Below are positions 1-8,937 of a stretch of 15,510 nt of DNA, one piece after another. The stretch is from Rhodocyclaceae bacterium (GTDB lineage: Bacteria > Pseudomonadota > Gammaproteobacteria > Burkholderiales > Rhodocyclaceae). A program made the position numbers and the translations under genes. The first letter of the stretch is position 1. Each line of letters begins with the position of its first letter. Location of the stretch: positions 1 through 15,510 of the forward strand of contig PNJM01000029.1 of NCBI GenBank assembly GCA_013821865.1. The letters run 5' to 3'. A model generated the notes under the pieces. That model was not told the origin of the DNA and did not search any database. It was given only the letters and a program-made list of their open reading frames with translations.

Positions 1-1762
<1,762 letters not shown>

Positions 1763-1804
1763 GGCCGAGGAGTTGAGCGCGGTAGGCATCCGAGGTTGCG
1801 GCGA

Positions 1805-4771
1805 TCAGGCGGCGGGCCTTACCCCGGTTTGATGCGATTGCCCTGGAGCACCGTTCGGCAGGGTGAAATGGAAGGTGGCGCCCTGATCCGGCACCCCTTC
1901 GGCCCTGACCTGGCCGCCGTGGCGCTGGACGATGCGGGAGACAATGGCCAGGCCGACCCCGGTCCCCTCGAAGGACGACTCGCGGTGCAGCCGCTGGAAG
2001 ACCTCGAACAGCTTGTCCACGTACTGCATCTCGAATCCCGCGCCGTTGTCGCGCACGAAGTAGCGCAGCTCTCCCGCCGCCGCCTCGCCGCCGATCTCGA
2101 TCACGGCCCGCTCGCGGTCGCGCGTGAATTTCAGCGCGTTGCCGAGCAGGTTCGCCCAGACCTGCCGGATCAGGCTGCGGTCCGCCCGGGCTTCGGGCAG
2201 GGGGCCGATGCGCAGATCGATGCTCCTGCCGTTTTCCGCCTCGATCAATTCGGCCGCGACCTCCCGCGCCAGCGCGGCCATGTCGACCGGTGCCTTGTTC
2301 AGCACGGCGCGCCCGATGCGCGAGAAGTCGAGCAGGTCGTCGATCAGCTCGCCCATGCGAATCGCATTGCGCACGACGCGACGCAGCATGTCCCGCCCGT
2401 TCGCATCGAGCTTGTCGCCATGCTCCTCCTCGACCAGCCGGGAGAAGCCGGCTATGGCGCGCAGCGGCGCACGCAGGTCGTGCGAAATCGAGTAGCTGAA
2501 GCTTTCCAGTTCGGCGGTGCGCTCGATCACGCGCTGCTCCAGTTCCTCGTTGAGCTTGCGGATTTCCTCCTGGGCACGGCTGATCTCCGTGATGTCGCGG
2601 GCGACGCCGACGATGTGCGGCTCGCCGGCGATCTCGGCCAGCACCGTCGAGCCTTCCACCAGGAGCGTATTGCCGGACTTGGTTCTGAAATGAACCTGAA
2701 AGCCGCGCCAGACGCCCTCCTCCCGCAGCCGGCGCACCATCTCCGCGCGCTCCTCGGGCACGGCCCACAGGCCGAATTCCAGGGAGCTCTTGCCGAGCAC
2801 CTCCTCCGCTTTCCAGCCGGTAAGCCGCTCGAAGCCCTGGTTCGCCGCGACGAGGCGGCCGTCGCTCAGGCGGCTGATGGTCGCGTAATCCGGTATGGCG
2901 TAGAAGGCCTTGGCGAATTTCTCCTCGGACAGGCGCAGGGCTTCCTGCGCTCGCCTGAAATCCGTGGCGTCGTGCACGATGGCGATGGTATGCGGCATGC
3001 CGCGAATATCGATGTTCGCCGCAGATATGACGCAGTGCCTGATCTCTCCGTCGCGCCGGCGCATGTCGCCTTCGAAATCGCGCACCCATCCCTGCCGCCG
3101 CAGGATCTCTAACATGGCGTCGCGCTGCTCCGGGCGGGCCCAGATGCCCAGTTCCGCGATGGTGCGCCCGACCGACTCCATGGCGCTGTAGCCGGTAAGC
3201 CGCTCGAAACTTTCGTTGGCCTCGATGATCTTCCTGTCGCTGCGGCGGGTGATGACGATGTAGTCGGGACTGGCGCGGAAGGCCGTGGCGAATTTTTCCT
3301 CGGAGATGCGCCACGCTTCTTCCGCGGCCTTGAGCGCGGTAATGTCGCGCAAGGTGCCCAGCGACCCGGCAAACCGCCCCTGCGCATCGAACAGGGGCGT
3401 GATGGTGCTGATGACGCGAACCACCTGGCCATCCTTGCGCAGACGCACGCCTTCCAGCTGCACGGCCATGCCCCGCTCCAGTTGCGCGCGGTACGCCAGT
3501 ACCTCGGCCTCGTCCAGATTGCGCATGTGCAACTCGCGCGCCGGCCTGCCCAGCGCTTCCGCCGCGCTCCAGCCGAACATCTGCTCGGCGCCGCGGTTCC
3601 ACAGGGTGACGCGGCCAGCCGCGTCGGCGGCGAGCACGCCTTCCTCGGACTGCTCGAGCGCCGACCTCAGGATGCGGTTCTCCTCGGCCGATTCCAGCAT
3701 CGCCTTTTCCCGCTGGCGCAGTTCTCCCATCAGGCCGGTAAAAGTGCCGGCGAGCACGCCCATCTCGTCGGAACGCCCTGGCTGCACCTCCAGCGGCCCT
3801 TCCGGATGCTCGCGCAGCACGCGCATCTGGTGCGTGAAGCGCTGCAACGGCGCGATCACCAGGCCGGCCAGCAGCCAGGCGCCGGCAGCGCAGGCGATCA
3901 TGGCCGCGGCGGCAATGGCGGCCACCTTGTACCGCGCCTGCTGCAAAGGCTCGTAGGCCTCCGCCAGGGGGTAGACCGCCGCGACGAACCAGTCGGCCGA
4001 CTTGATCTGCTTGAAACTCATCAGCGCGCTCGTGCCACGGCTGTTCGTGGCTTCCTCCGTGCCCTCGAAGCCGCCGCCAGCCTTGTCGACGGCCGGATTC
4101 GCCCCCGGCGGCGGCGAGTCGCCGAGTATCCTGGCGCTGTCGGGATGCAGGATGATCTTGCGGTCGCGCGTGGCGACGTACAGATAGCCGGTCCGGCCTA
4201 TCTTCGTCTTGTGCGCCTTGCCGAACAACTCGCCCTTGTCAAGGTAGAGGCTGCAGTTCATGACCAGTTCGATGGAGCCGTCCGGCGCCAGCCGCGGCAC
4301 GGAAATGACGACGACCGGGCTGCCGCTGATTGCTCCCAGGAACGGTTTCGAGATGACCGCCTCCCGTGTCGCCAGCACGCGCTGGAAATATTCGCGCTCG
4401 GCGAAGTCCCGCTCCCCGAGCGGCGGCTCCGGGGGCTGCTGGGCGAGGCCGCGCCCATCGGGGGCAATGGCGACGCAGCGCTCGATCACGCCCATCGGAA
4501 TCGGCAGTTGCCGCATGAAGCGATCCAGTTCGCCGGCGGAGCGAACCGCGGGCGCGGGCACGGCTTGCGCCACCGCTCTGGTGGTGGAGACGGCGATGCC
4601 CAGATCGTTGTCGATGCCGAGCGCGGCATAACTGGCCAGGGAGAAAAGCTGGCCGGAGACGCCGTTCTTGATCTCGTCGCGGATAACGGCCCAGGACAAT
4701 GCGGCGGCGGCCAGCACCAGCAGCGCGAGAATCGCCGCCAGGCCGAGCGACAGCTTGGCCCGCAGGCTCAA
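1805..4771 (-). CDS. Membrane hybrid-free sensor histidine kinase: Cache-HAMP-PAS-PAS-PAS-HisKA-HATPase
   Basis: The product is an inner-membrane sensor that autophosphorylates a histidine in response to a periplasmic ligand and/or PAS signals. The open frame runs back to an ATG at 4894, but its first 41 codons look non-coding. A TTG at 4771 has GGGAGG 8 nt upstream and starts directly before the first membrane helix, so I use it (988 aa). Counting from the 4894 ATG, TM1 is about 47-70, a double-Cache-like periplasmic domain 71-320, TM2 322-347 and HAMP 345-400. Three PAS domains lie at about 405-525, 530-650 and 655-775, with a coiled coil at 770-798. HisKA has H805 in SISHDLRAP. The HATPase shows NLLGNALKF, DNGAGFE and GTGVGLA. 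PAS2 and PAS3 are near-duplicates. There is no receiver domain and no adjacent response regulator, so the partner is unknown. A 42-nt gap separates it from convergent tgt. Confidence 0.93.
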   Translation of the reverse strand: MSLRAKLSLGLAAILALLVLAAAALSWAVIRDEIKNGVSGQLFSLASYAALGIDNDLGIAVSTTRAVAQAVPAPAVRSAGELDRFMRQLPIPMGVIERCVAIAPDGRGLAQQPPEPPLGERDFAEREYFQRVLATREAVISKPFLGAISGSPVVVISVPRLAPDGSIELVMNCSLYLDKGELFGKAHKTKIGRTGYLYVATRDRKIILHPDSARILGDSPPPGANPAVDKAGGGFEGTEEATNSRGTSALMSFKQIKSADWFVAAVYPLAEAYEPLQQARYKVAAIAAAAMIACAAGAWLLAGLVIAPLQRFTHQMRVLREHPEGPLEVQPGRSDEMGVLAGTFTGLMGELRQREKAMLESAEENRILRSALEQSEEGVLAADAAGRVTLWNRGAEQMFGWSAAEALGRPARELHMRNLDEAEVLAYRAQLERGMAVQLEGVRLRKDGQVVRVISTITPLFDAQGRFAGSLGTLRDITALKAAEEAWRISEEKFATAFRASPDYIVITRRSDRKIIEANESFERLTGYSAMESVGRTIAELGIWARPEQRDAMLEILRRQGWVRDFEGDMRRRDGEIRHCVISAANIDIRGMPHTIAIVHDATDFRRAQEALRLSEEKFAKAFYAIPDYATISRLSDGRLVAANQGFERLTGWKAEEVLGKSSLEFGLWAVPEERAEMVRRLREEGVWRGFQVHFRTKSGNTLLVEGSTVLAEIAGEPHIVGVARDITEISRAQEEIRKLNEELEQRVIERTAELESFSYSISHDLRAPLRAIAGFSRLVEEEHGDKLDANGRDMLRRVVRNAIRMGELIDDLLDFSRIGRAVLNKAPVDMAALAREVAAELIEAENGRSIDLRIGPLPEARADRSLIRQVWANLLGNALKFTRDRERAVIEIGGEAAAGELRYFVRDNGAGFEMQYVDKLFEVFQRLHRESSFEGTGVGLAIVSRIVQRHGGQVRAEGVPDQGATFHFTLPNGAPGQSHQTGVRPAA

Positions 4772-4909
4772 GGACGCCGCCTCCCGCTCAGGGCCGGAGG
4801 TGCAGGCCGGATTATGTACATTGCATGTAACGCCATTCCTTCCCTGGCTGCCACTATAGCGTGTTAACGGCAATGGGCTGAATCCTGCCCGCACTTGATC
4901 AAGTTACCG

Positions 4910-4946
4910 CAAAAACAAAGCCCGGCACCATCGCGGTGCCGGGCTT
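4910..4946 (-). terminator. Rho-independent terminator of the small secreted protein gene
   Basis: A perfect 12-bp stem (4918-4929 with 4935-4946) closes a 5-nt loop. Read on the minus strand it is followed by TTTGTTTTT. It lies 13 nt after the stop codon of the 4960-5340 gene and is oriented for it. It would also insulate the kinase gene downstream, which then needs its own promoter between 4772 and 4910. Confidence 0.92.
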
Positions 4947-4959
4947 GTCCTGGGGCCTG

Positions 4960-5340
4960 TTACTTGTTCCTGCCGGGGCGGTCGATCCTGCCGTCGTGGT
5001 TGCGGTCGTGCTGGCGATCGTGCTTCTCGCGATAGATCTTCCTGCTCTGGCTGTCTTGCGCCTTGTGGATGCGCTTGCGCTCCTGCGCCGTCACGCTGCC
5101 GTCGGCCTTGGCCTTGTCTTCGATCTTCTGCACCCTGTCCTGGCCGCGCTCCAGCCTGGCGGCCTCCCTCTGCGTCAGTTCGCCCGACCTCACGCCCTGG
5201 TCGATGCGCTTCTCCTGGTTGGCCTGGCGCCGGTCGATGCCGGGGGTCGCGGCCGGGTTGGCGGGCGCGCCGGTCTGCGCCAGCACGGGCAGCGCGAAGG
5301 CGGAAACGATCACGGCGGCGATGGCAGTCTTGAATTTCAC
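4960..5340 (-). CDS. Small secreted basic protein with repeated helical motif and EF-hand-like loop
   Basis: A 126-residue protein is predicted to be exported. The longer ATG frame starts at 5379, but the GTG at 5340 has AGGAG 7 nt upstream and gives a proper signal peptide (VKFKTAIAAVIVSAFALPVLA, cleavage after A21), so GTG is preferred. The mature part is charged, helical and rich in Lys, Arg, Glu and Gln. It holds two related segments, SGELTQREAARLERGQ and DGSVTAQERKRIHKAQ, about 33 residues apart. Near the C-terminus DRNHDGRID resembles the D-x-N-x-D-G-x-I-D calcium loop of EF-hands. I recall similar unnamed proteins in betaproteobacteria but know no function. It is a single-gene unit with its own terminator downstream. 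The gap of 96 nt to the upstream ugpQ leaves room for a promoter, but I see no strong one. Confidence 0.8.
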   Translation of the reverse strand: MKFKTAIAAVIVSAFALPVLAQTGAPANPAATPGIDRRQANQEKRIDQGVRSGELTQREAARLERGQDRVQKIEDKAKADGSVTAQERKRIHKAQDSQSRKIYREKHDRQHDRNHDGRIDRPGRNK

Positions 5341-5436
5341 GGTCTCACTCCTGTTCGTGGTTACATGGGACAGCCCCATGCGTCGAATAACGCCACCATG
5401 CCGGCGCCGTTGACGGCCGAGTTGTAAGACTTTGTT

Positions 5437-6174
5437 TCAGGCAAGGTCGGGCGGGATGATGTCGATGCGGTCGGTGATCACCGCCGCAACGCCGAGGCGC
5501 AGCAGGCGCTCCGCATCCACGATGTCGTTGACCGTGTAGACGACGACGGGAACGCCGGCCGCTTTCGCCTCCGCAAGCAGGGCGGGCCCAAGCCGGTACG
5601 CATCGCAATGCAGCGAGGCGCAGCCCAGGCGCTTCAACTCGCCGCGCCAGTTCGCCGGGACGGGACCGTAGAGCAGGCCGCGCGGCAGTTCCGGCGCGGC
5701 CTCGCGCGCCGCTTCCAGCGCCCCGACCGAGAACGATGACAGCAGCGGAGGCAGCAAGGCTCCGGCCCACACTTCACGCGCCAGCGCCGCCGCCTTGCGC
5801 CCGGTTTCGGAGTCGGCGCCGCGCGAGGGCTTGATTTCGACATTGGCCCACAGGCCCAGCGCCAGGCACAGTTCCGCGGCATCGGCGAAAGCGGGAATCG
5901 GCTCTCCGGCAAAATGCGAGCCGTGCCAACCGCCGGCATCGAGGCGCGCCAGCTCGGCATCGCTGGTTTCGGCGACGCGTCCGGCTCCGCCGGTGGTGCG
6001 TTCGAGCGTTTCGTCGTGAAAGAGGATGGGCGTGCCGTCGCCCGAGAGCATGACGTCGAATTCGACGCCGCGGTAGCCGTGCTGCGCGGCCATGCGCAAG
6101 CCGGCAAACGTGTTTTCCGGGGCCAGCGTTCCGCCGCCGCGGTGGGCGATCAGGCGGGGGCAGCGCCAGGCCAT
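5437..6174 (-). CDS. ugpQ: Glycerophosphodiester phosphodiesterase UgpQ
   Basis: The enzyme hydrolyses deacylated phospholipid headgroup diesters to sn-glycerol 3-phosphate plus alcohol. The 245-residue length matches E. coli UgpQ (about 247). There is no signal peptide, so it should be cytoplasmic. GDPD landmarks are present: H11-R12-G-G, P-E20-N21-T, the metal ligands E38 and D40 in EFDV, H53 in FHDETLERTT, and a later NVEIK strand. The C-terminal TVND and TDR segments complete the TIM barrel. The ATG comes only 3 nt after the ugpB stop, so it is the second gene of a two-gene operon and probably coupled in translation. The permease genes that normally lie between or near them are absent. 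Confidence 0.93.
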   Translation of the reverse strand: MAWRCPRLIAHRGGGTLAPENTFAGLRMAAQHGYRGVEFDVMLSGDGTPILFHDETLERTTGGAGRVAETSDAELARLDAGGWHGSHFAGEPIPAFADAAELCLALGLWANVEIKPSRGADSETGRKAAALAREVWAGALLPPLLSSFSVGALEAAREAAPELPRGLLYGPVPANWRGELKRLGCASLHCDAYRLGPALLAEAKAAGVPVVVYTVNDIVDAERLLRLGVAAVITDRIDIIPPDLA

Positions 6175-6177
6175 GCG

Positions 6178-7461
6178 CTATCTGGCCGGCGCGGCGTCGG
6201 CCGGCACCGGCTCCATGACGGCGTTGCCGCGCAATACCGCCGTGTCGAGCGCTTCCTTGGCCGGCTTGCGGTTGGCCCAGACCGCTTCAAGCTCCTCATT
6301 CAGGATGGCGCGCACGCGGCTCAGCCCCAGTATCGCTTTCGGCCGCGCCGCGGTGACGAATTTTTTTTCCGACAGGCGCTGCGCCGTCCTGTGCAGCAGC
6401 TCGGGCGCAACGCCTTCGGCCGCGAGGGCCTCGACCGCGGCCGGCGTCATCGGCAAATAGCCGGTCGCCCTGACCCACTCCTTCTGCACCTCCGGCCGCA
6501 GCAGGAAGGCGACGAAGTGCGCCACCACCTTGTATTCCGGCGCCTTCTTGCCGGCCAGCACCCACAGCGCGGGGCCGTCCGGCAGCACGCGCCCCGGCGC
6601 CGCATCACGCACGTCGTCATGGTACGGCAGCTCGGCGATGCCGAAGTCGAACGGCTTGATGCGGGCAAGGCGGACGTAGAGCGAGGAATCGCTGGTCAGC
6701 ATGCCGCACTCGCCCGAGGCGAACTTCTCGTCCGCCTCGCGGCCGCGGCCGAAATAACGGAAGTAGAAGCTCTTGTACCAGCTGGAGAGCAGCGCGATGT
6801 GCTTCACCTGCACCAGGCCGTTCAGCGCCAGCCCGGCCTTGCCGGACCTCTCGCCGTTGGCCAGGGGCTCTTTATGCAGGGTGGAGACATTCTCCAGGTG
6901 CACCCAGGCCATGTTCGATGAAGTGAAGGGGCAGCGATAGCCCGCGTCGAACAGCTTTCCGGCCGCCGTCTGCACTTCCCACCACGTCTTCGGCGGCTGG
7001 TCGGGATCGGCCTTCGCCTTGCGGAAAGCGTCCTTGTTGTAGAACAGCACCGGCACGGAGAGGGCGAGCGGCAGCGCCCGGATGCGTCCCTTGGCGTCGT
7101 CAACAATGTCGACGATCACGGGGTAAAAGCGGGCGGCGTCGAGTTTCTCCCTGGCGTCCGCCATCACCTTGTGCAACGGCAGCATGCGCGGCCGGCCTTC
7201 GAAGAACTGCTGATAATCGTCGTCGTCGAGCAGGGCGATATGCGGCAGGCGGTGCAGATCCTCCGCCATGCTCACATGCTGGAGGGCGACCTTGCCGCCC
7301 TTGCCCTCGGCATTGAAGCGGCCGACCAGATCGACGAGCAGGGCCGCCACCTCGCCGGAGAGCGCGTGACGAAAGACGATTTCCTGCGGCGCCTGCGGGG
7401 CCGCCGCATGAGCCGTCGCTGCAGCACAAAGCAGAAAAGCAACAATCGATTTGCGCGGCAT
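6178..7461 (-). CDS. ugpB: Periplasmic glycerol-3-phosphate/glycerophosphodiester binding protein, UgpB type
   Basis: This is the extracellular solute-binding protein of an ABC importer (427 aa; E. coli UgpB 438). The signal peptide MPRKSIVAFLLCAAATAHA is followed by a mature part starting around residue 20. The C-terminal half follows UgpB closely: AWVHLENVS, QVKHIALL, FASGECGMLTSDSS, ALWVLAGK, ATGYLPMTPAA, RAILNEELEAVW and ALDTAVLRGN. The early ligand-binding region (FRHALSGE) also fits. The ATG has GAGG 8 nt upstream. It leads the ugpB-ugpQ pair and diverges from a CoA-transferase gene across 82 nt. No ugpA, ugpE or ugpC appears in the window, so a permease elsewhere must serve it. An A8 run encodes the Lys-Lys before Phe near 6361-6368. 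The family is clear; the exact ligand is inferred from UgpQ next door. Confidence 0.9.
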   Translation of the reverse strand: MPRKSIVAFLLCAAATAHAAAPQAPQEIVFRHALSGEVAALLVDLVGRFNAEGKGGKVALQHVSMAEDLHRLPHIALLDDDDYQQFFEGRPRMLPLHKVMADAREKLDAARFYPVIVDIVDDAKGRIRALPLALSVPVLFYNKDAFRKAKADPDQPPKTWWEVQTAAGKLFDAGYRCPFTSSNMAWVHLENVSTLHKEPLANGERSGKAGLALNGLVQVKHIALLSSWYKSFYFRYFGRGREADEKFASGECGMLTSDSSLYVRLARIKPFDFGIAELPYHDDVRDAAPGRVLPDGPALWVLAGKKAPEYKVVAHFVAFLLRPEVQKEWVRATGYLPMTPAAVEALAAEGVAPELLHRTAQRLSEKKFVTAARPKAILGLSRVRAILNEELEAVWANRKPAKEALDTAVLRGNAVMEPVPADAAPAR

Positions 7462-7482
7462 TTTCTTTCCCTCGTCGGAGCC

Positions 7483-7491
7483 GGTATATTA
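7483..7491. promoter_or_regulatory. Possible shared -10 region between ugpB and the CoA-transferase
   Basis: The only AT-rich part of this 82-nt divergent gap reads TATATTA. It gives TATATT (7485-7490) for the plus strand and TAATAT for the minus strand. Neither direction has a good -35 at 16-18 nt, so if real these promoters need an activator or are weak. I see no Pho box. Confidence 0.3.
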
Positions 7492-7543
7492 CGACCAAAG
7501 GGCGTCCCCGTGGGACACCCTCGCTTTCATCTGCCCAGCCGTC

Positions 7544-8767
7544 ATGCCCGGACCTCTTTCGCACATCCGCGTGCTCGATCTCTCCCGCGTGCTCGCCGGG
7601 CCCTGGTGCACGCAAAACCTTGCCGATCTCGGCGCCGAAGTCATCAAGGTCGAAAAGCCCGGCACGGGCGACGACACGCGCGCCTGGGGCCCGCCCTACC
7701 TGAAGGATGGCGAGGGCAGGGACACCGGCGAGTCAGCCTATTACCTTTCCGCCAACCGCGGCAAGAAATCGGTCACCGTCGACATTGCCAAGTCCGAAGG
7801 CCAGCGCATCGTGCGCCTGCTGGCGCGGGGATGCGACGTGCTGGTGGAAAACTACAAGGTAGGGGGGCTGGTCAAGTACGGGCTCGACTACCACGACATC
7901 AGCCGCGAGAACCGCTGCCTGGTGTATTGCTCCATCACCGGCTTCGGCCAGGACGGTCCGTATGCCGCACGCGCCGGCTACGACTTCATGATCCAGGGCA
8001 TGGGCGGCCTGATGAGCCTCACCGGCGAGCGCGACGACCGCCCCGGCGGCGGGCCGCAGAAAGTGGGCGTGGCGGTGGCGGATCTGATGACGGGCATGTA
8101 TGCCACGGTGTCCATTCTGGCGGCGCTGGCCCACCGCGACCGCACCGGCCATGGCCAGCACATCGACCTTTCGCTGCTCGACTGCCAGGTGGCGATGCTC
8201 GCCAACCAGAACATGAACTATCTCACCACCGGCGCAGCCCCCTCGCGCCAGGGCAACGCCCATCCCAATATCGTTCCCTACCAGGCTTTCGCCACGGCCG
8301 ACGGCCACCTGATCCTGGCCGTGGGCAACGACGGCCAGTTCCGGCGCTTCTGCGAACTGGCGGGTTGCCCCGCGCTGGCGGACGACGCGCGCTTCGCCAG
8401 CAACCGCCAGCGCGTCGGGCACCGCGAGGCGCTGATTCCGCTGCTTGAACCGGTGCTGCGGCAGCGCCGCACCCGTGAGTGGATCGGATTGCTGGAACCG
8501 GCGGGCGTGCCCTGCGGGCCGATCAACCGACTGGATGAAGTATTCGACGACGCGCAGGTGCGGCACCGCGGCCTGCGCATCGATGTCCCCCACCCCGCCG
8601 CCGGCACGGTGCCGCTGGTGGCAAGCCCGATGCGCTTCTCGGCCACGCCGGTGGACCACGACCGGCCGCCGCCGCTGCTGGGTGAACACACCGAGGAAGT
8701 CCTGCGCGAGCGATTGGGCATGAACCCCGGGGAGATCGCGCGGCTGCGCGGGCAGGGCGTGATCTGA
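7544..8767 (+). CDS. Family III CoA-transferase (CaiB/BaiF type)
   Basis: The enzyme moves CoA between acyl-CoA and a free carboxylic acid through an aspartyl-CoA intermediate. The frame is open from 7451, but the ATG at 7544 gives the canonical family start PLSHIRVLDLSRVLAGPWC and a normal length of 407 residues, so the upstream 31 codons (which overlap the ugpB start) are rejected. Counted from this ATG, the catalytic aspartate is D180 in GVAVADLMTGMYA. Other family segments are VIKVEKPGTGDDTR, ANRGKKSVTVD, VENYKVGG, SITGFGQDGPY and GHGQHIDLSLLD. There is no convincing Shine-Dalgarno sequence. It stands alone between a divergent and a co-directional gene, so its acid substrate cannot be read from context. 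Dicarboxylate or aromatic acid activation are both possible. Confidence 0.93.
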   Translation: MPGPLSHIRVLDLSRVLAGPWCTQNLADLGAEVIKVEKPGTGDDTRAWGPPYLKDGEGRDTGESAYYLSANRGKKSVTVDIAKSEGQRIVRLLARGCDVLVENYKVGGLVKYGLDYHDISRENRCLVYCSITGFGQDGPYAARAGYDFMIQGMGGLMSLTGERDDRPGGGPQKVGVAVADLMTGMYATVSILAALAHRDRTGHGQHIDLSLLDCQVAMLANQNMNYLTTGAAPSRQGNAHPNIVPYQAFATADGHLILAVGNDGQFRRFCELAGCPALADDARFASNRQRVGHREALIPLLEPVLRQRRTREWIGLLEPAGVPCGPINRLDEVFDDAQVRHRGLRIDVPHPAAGTVPLVASPMRFSATPVDHDRPPPLLGEHTEEVLRERLGMNPGEIARLRGQGVI

Positions 8768-8802
8768 TATCGGGCAGTCCGGGGGGAAAACCCCCTGATA
8801 TC
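8766..8802 (+). repeat. Hairpin flanked by GATATC after the CoA-transferase
   Basis: A GGGGG-AAAA-CCCCC hairpin (8782-8795) is flanked by two copies of TGATATC (8765-8771 and 8796-8802). The first overlaps the stop codon. GATATC is palindromic, so the copies can also pair as an outer stem. No uninterrupted T-tract follows; a T-rich stretch (CTTTCTTGTTG) comes about 16 nt later. It could be a weak terminator or an mRNA 3'-end structure. Confidence 0.4.
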
Positions 8803-8822
8803 TTGAGGCCTGAAACTCTTTC

Positions 8823-8851
8823 TTGTTGCGCCGGACATGATCCGGTAATAT
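8823..8851 (+). promoter_or_regulatory. Sigma-70-type promoter with dyad in the spacer, for the duplicated membrane protein
   Basis: TTGTTG (8823-8828) and TAATAT (8846-8851) are separated by exactly 17 nt and point to the gene starting at 8938. That gives a leader of about 80 nt. The spacer carries a perfect inverted repeat, CCGGA-CATGA-TCCGG (8831-8845), where a repressor or a MerR-like activator could bind. The promoter match is fair; the operator role is inferred. Confidence 0.55.
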
Positions 8852-8937
8852 CCGACCGGCAAGTTCGGCGGTCTGAAATCCGCGTAAAAAACCGATTGGC
8901 TCAATGACCCTGCCGGCAGAGGTCACGGCGGGGCAAC

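Noticed and set aside
3482..4867. 461-codon plus-strand open frame, and the 438-codon one at 1796-3112
   Set aside because: Both are antisense to the kinase and result from third-position GC bias; their translations show no family motif.
6358..6370. Run of eight T (A8 on the coding strand) in ugpB as a slippage switch
   Set aside because: It encodes an ordinary Lys-Lys in a region that aligns well with UgpB, and nothing suggests the shifted frame is used.
7451..7543. N-terminal extension of the CoA-transferase from the ATG at 7451
   Set aside because: The extra 31 residues overlap the ugpB start and do not resemble the family; the ATG at 7544 gives the canonical N-terminus.
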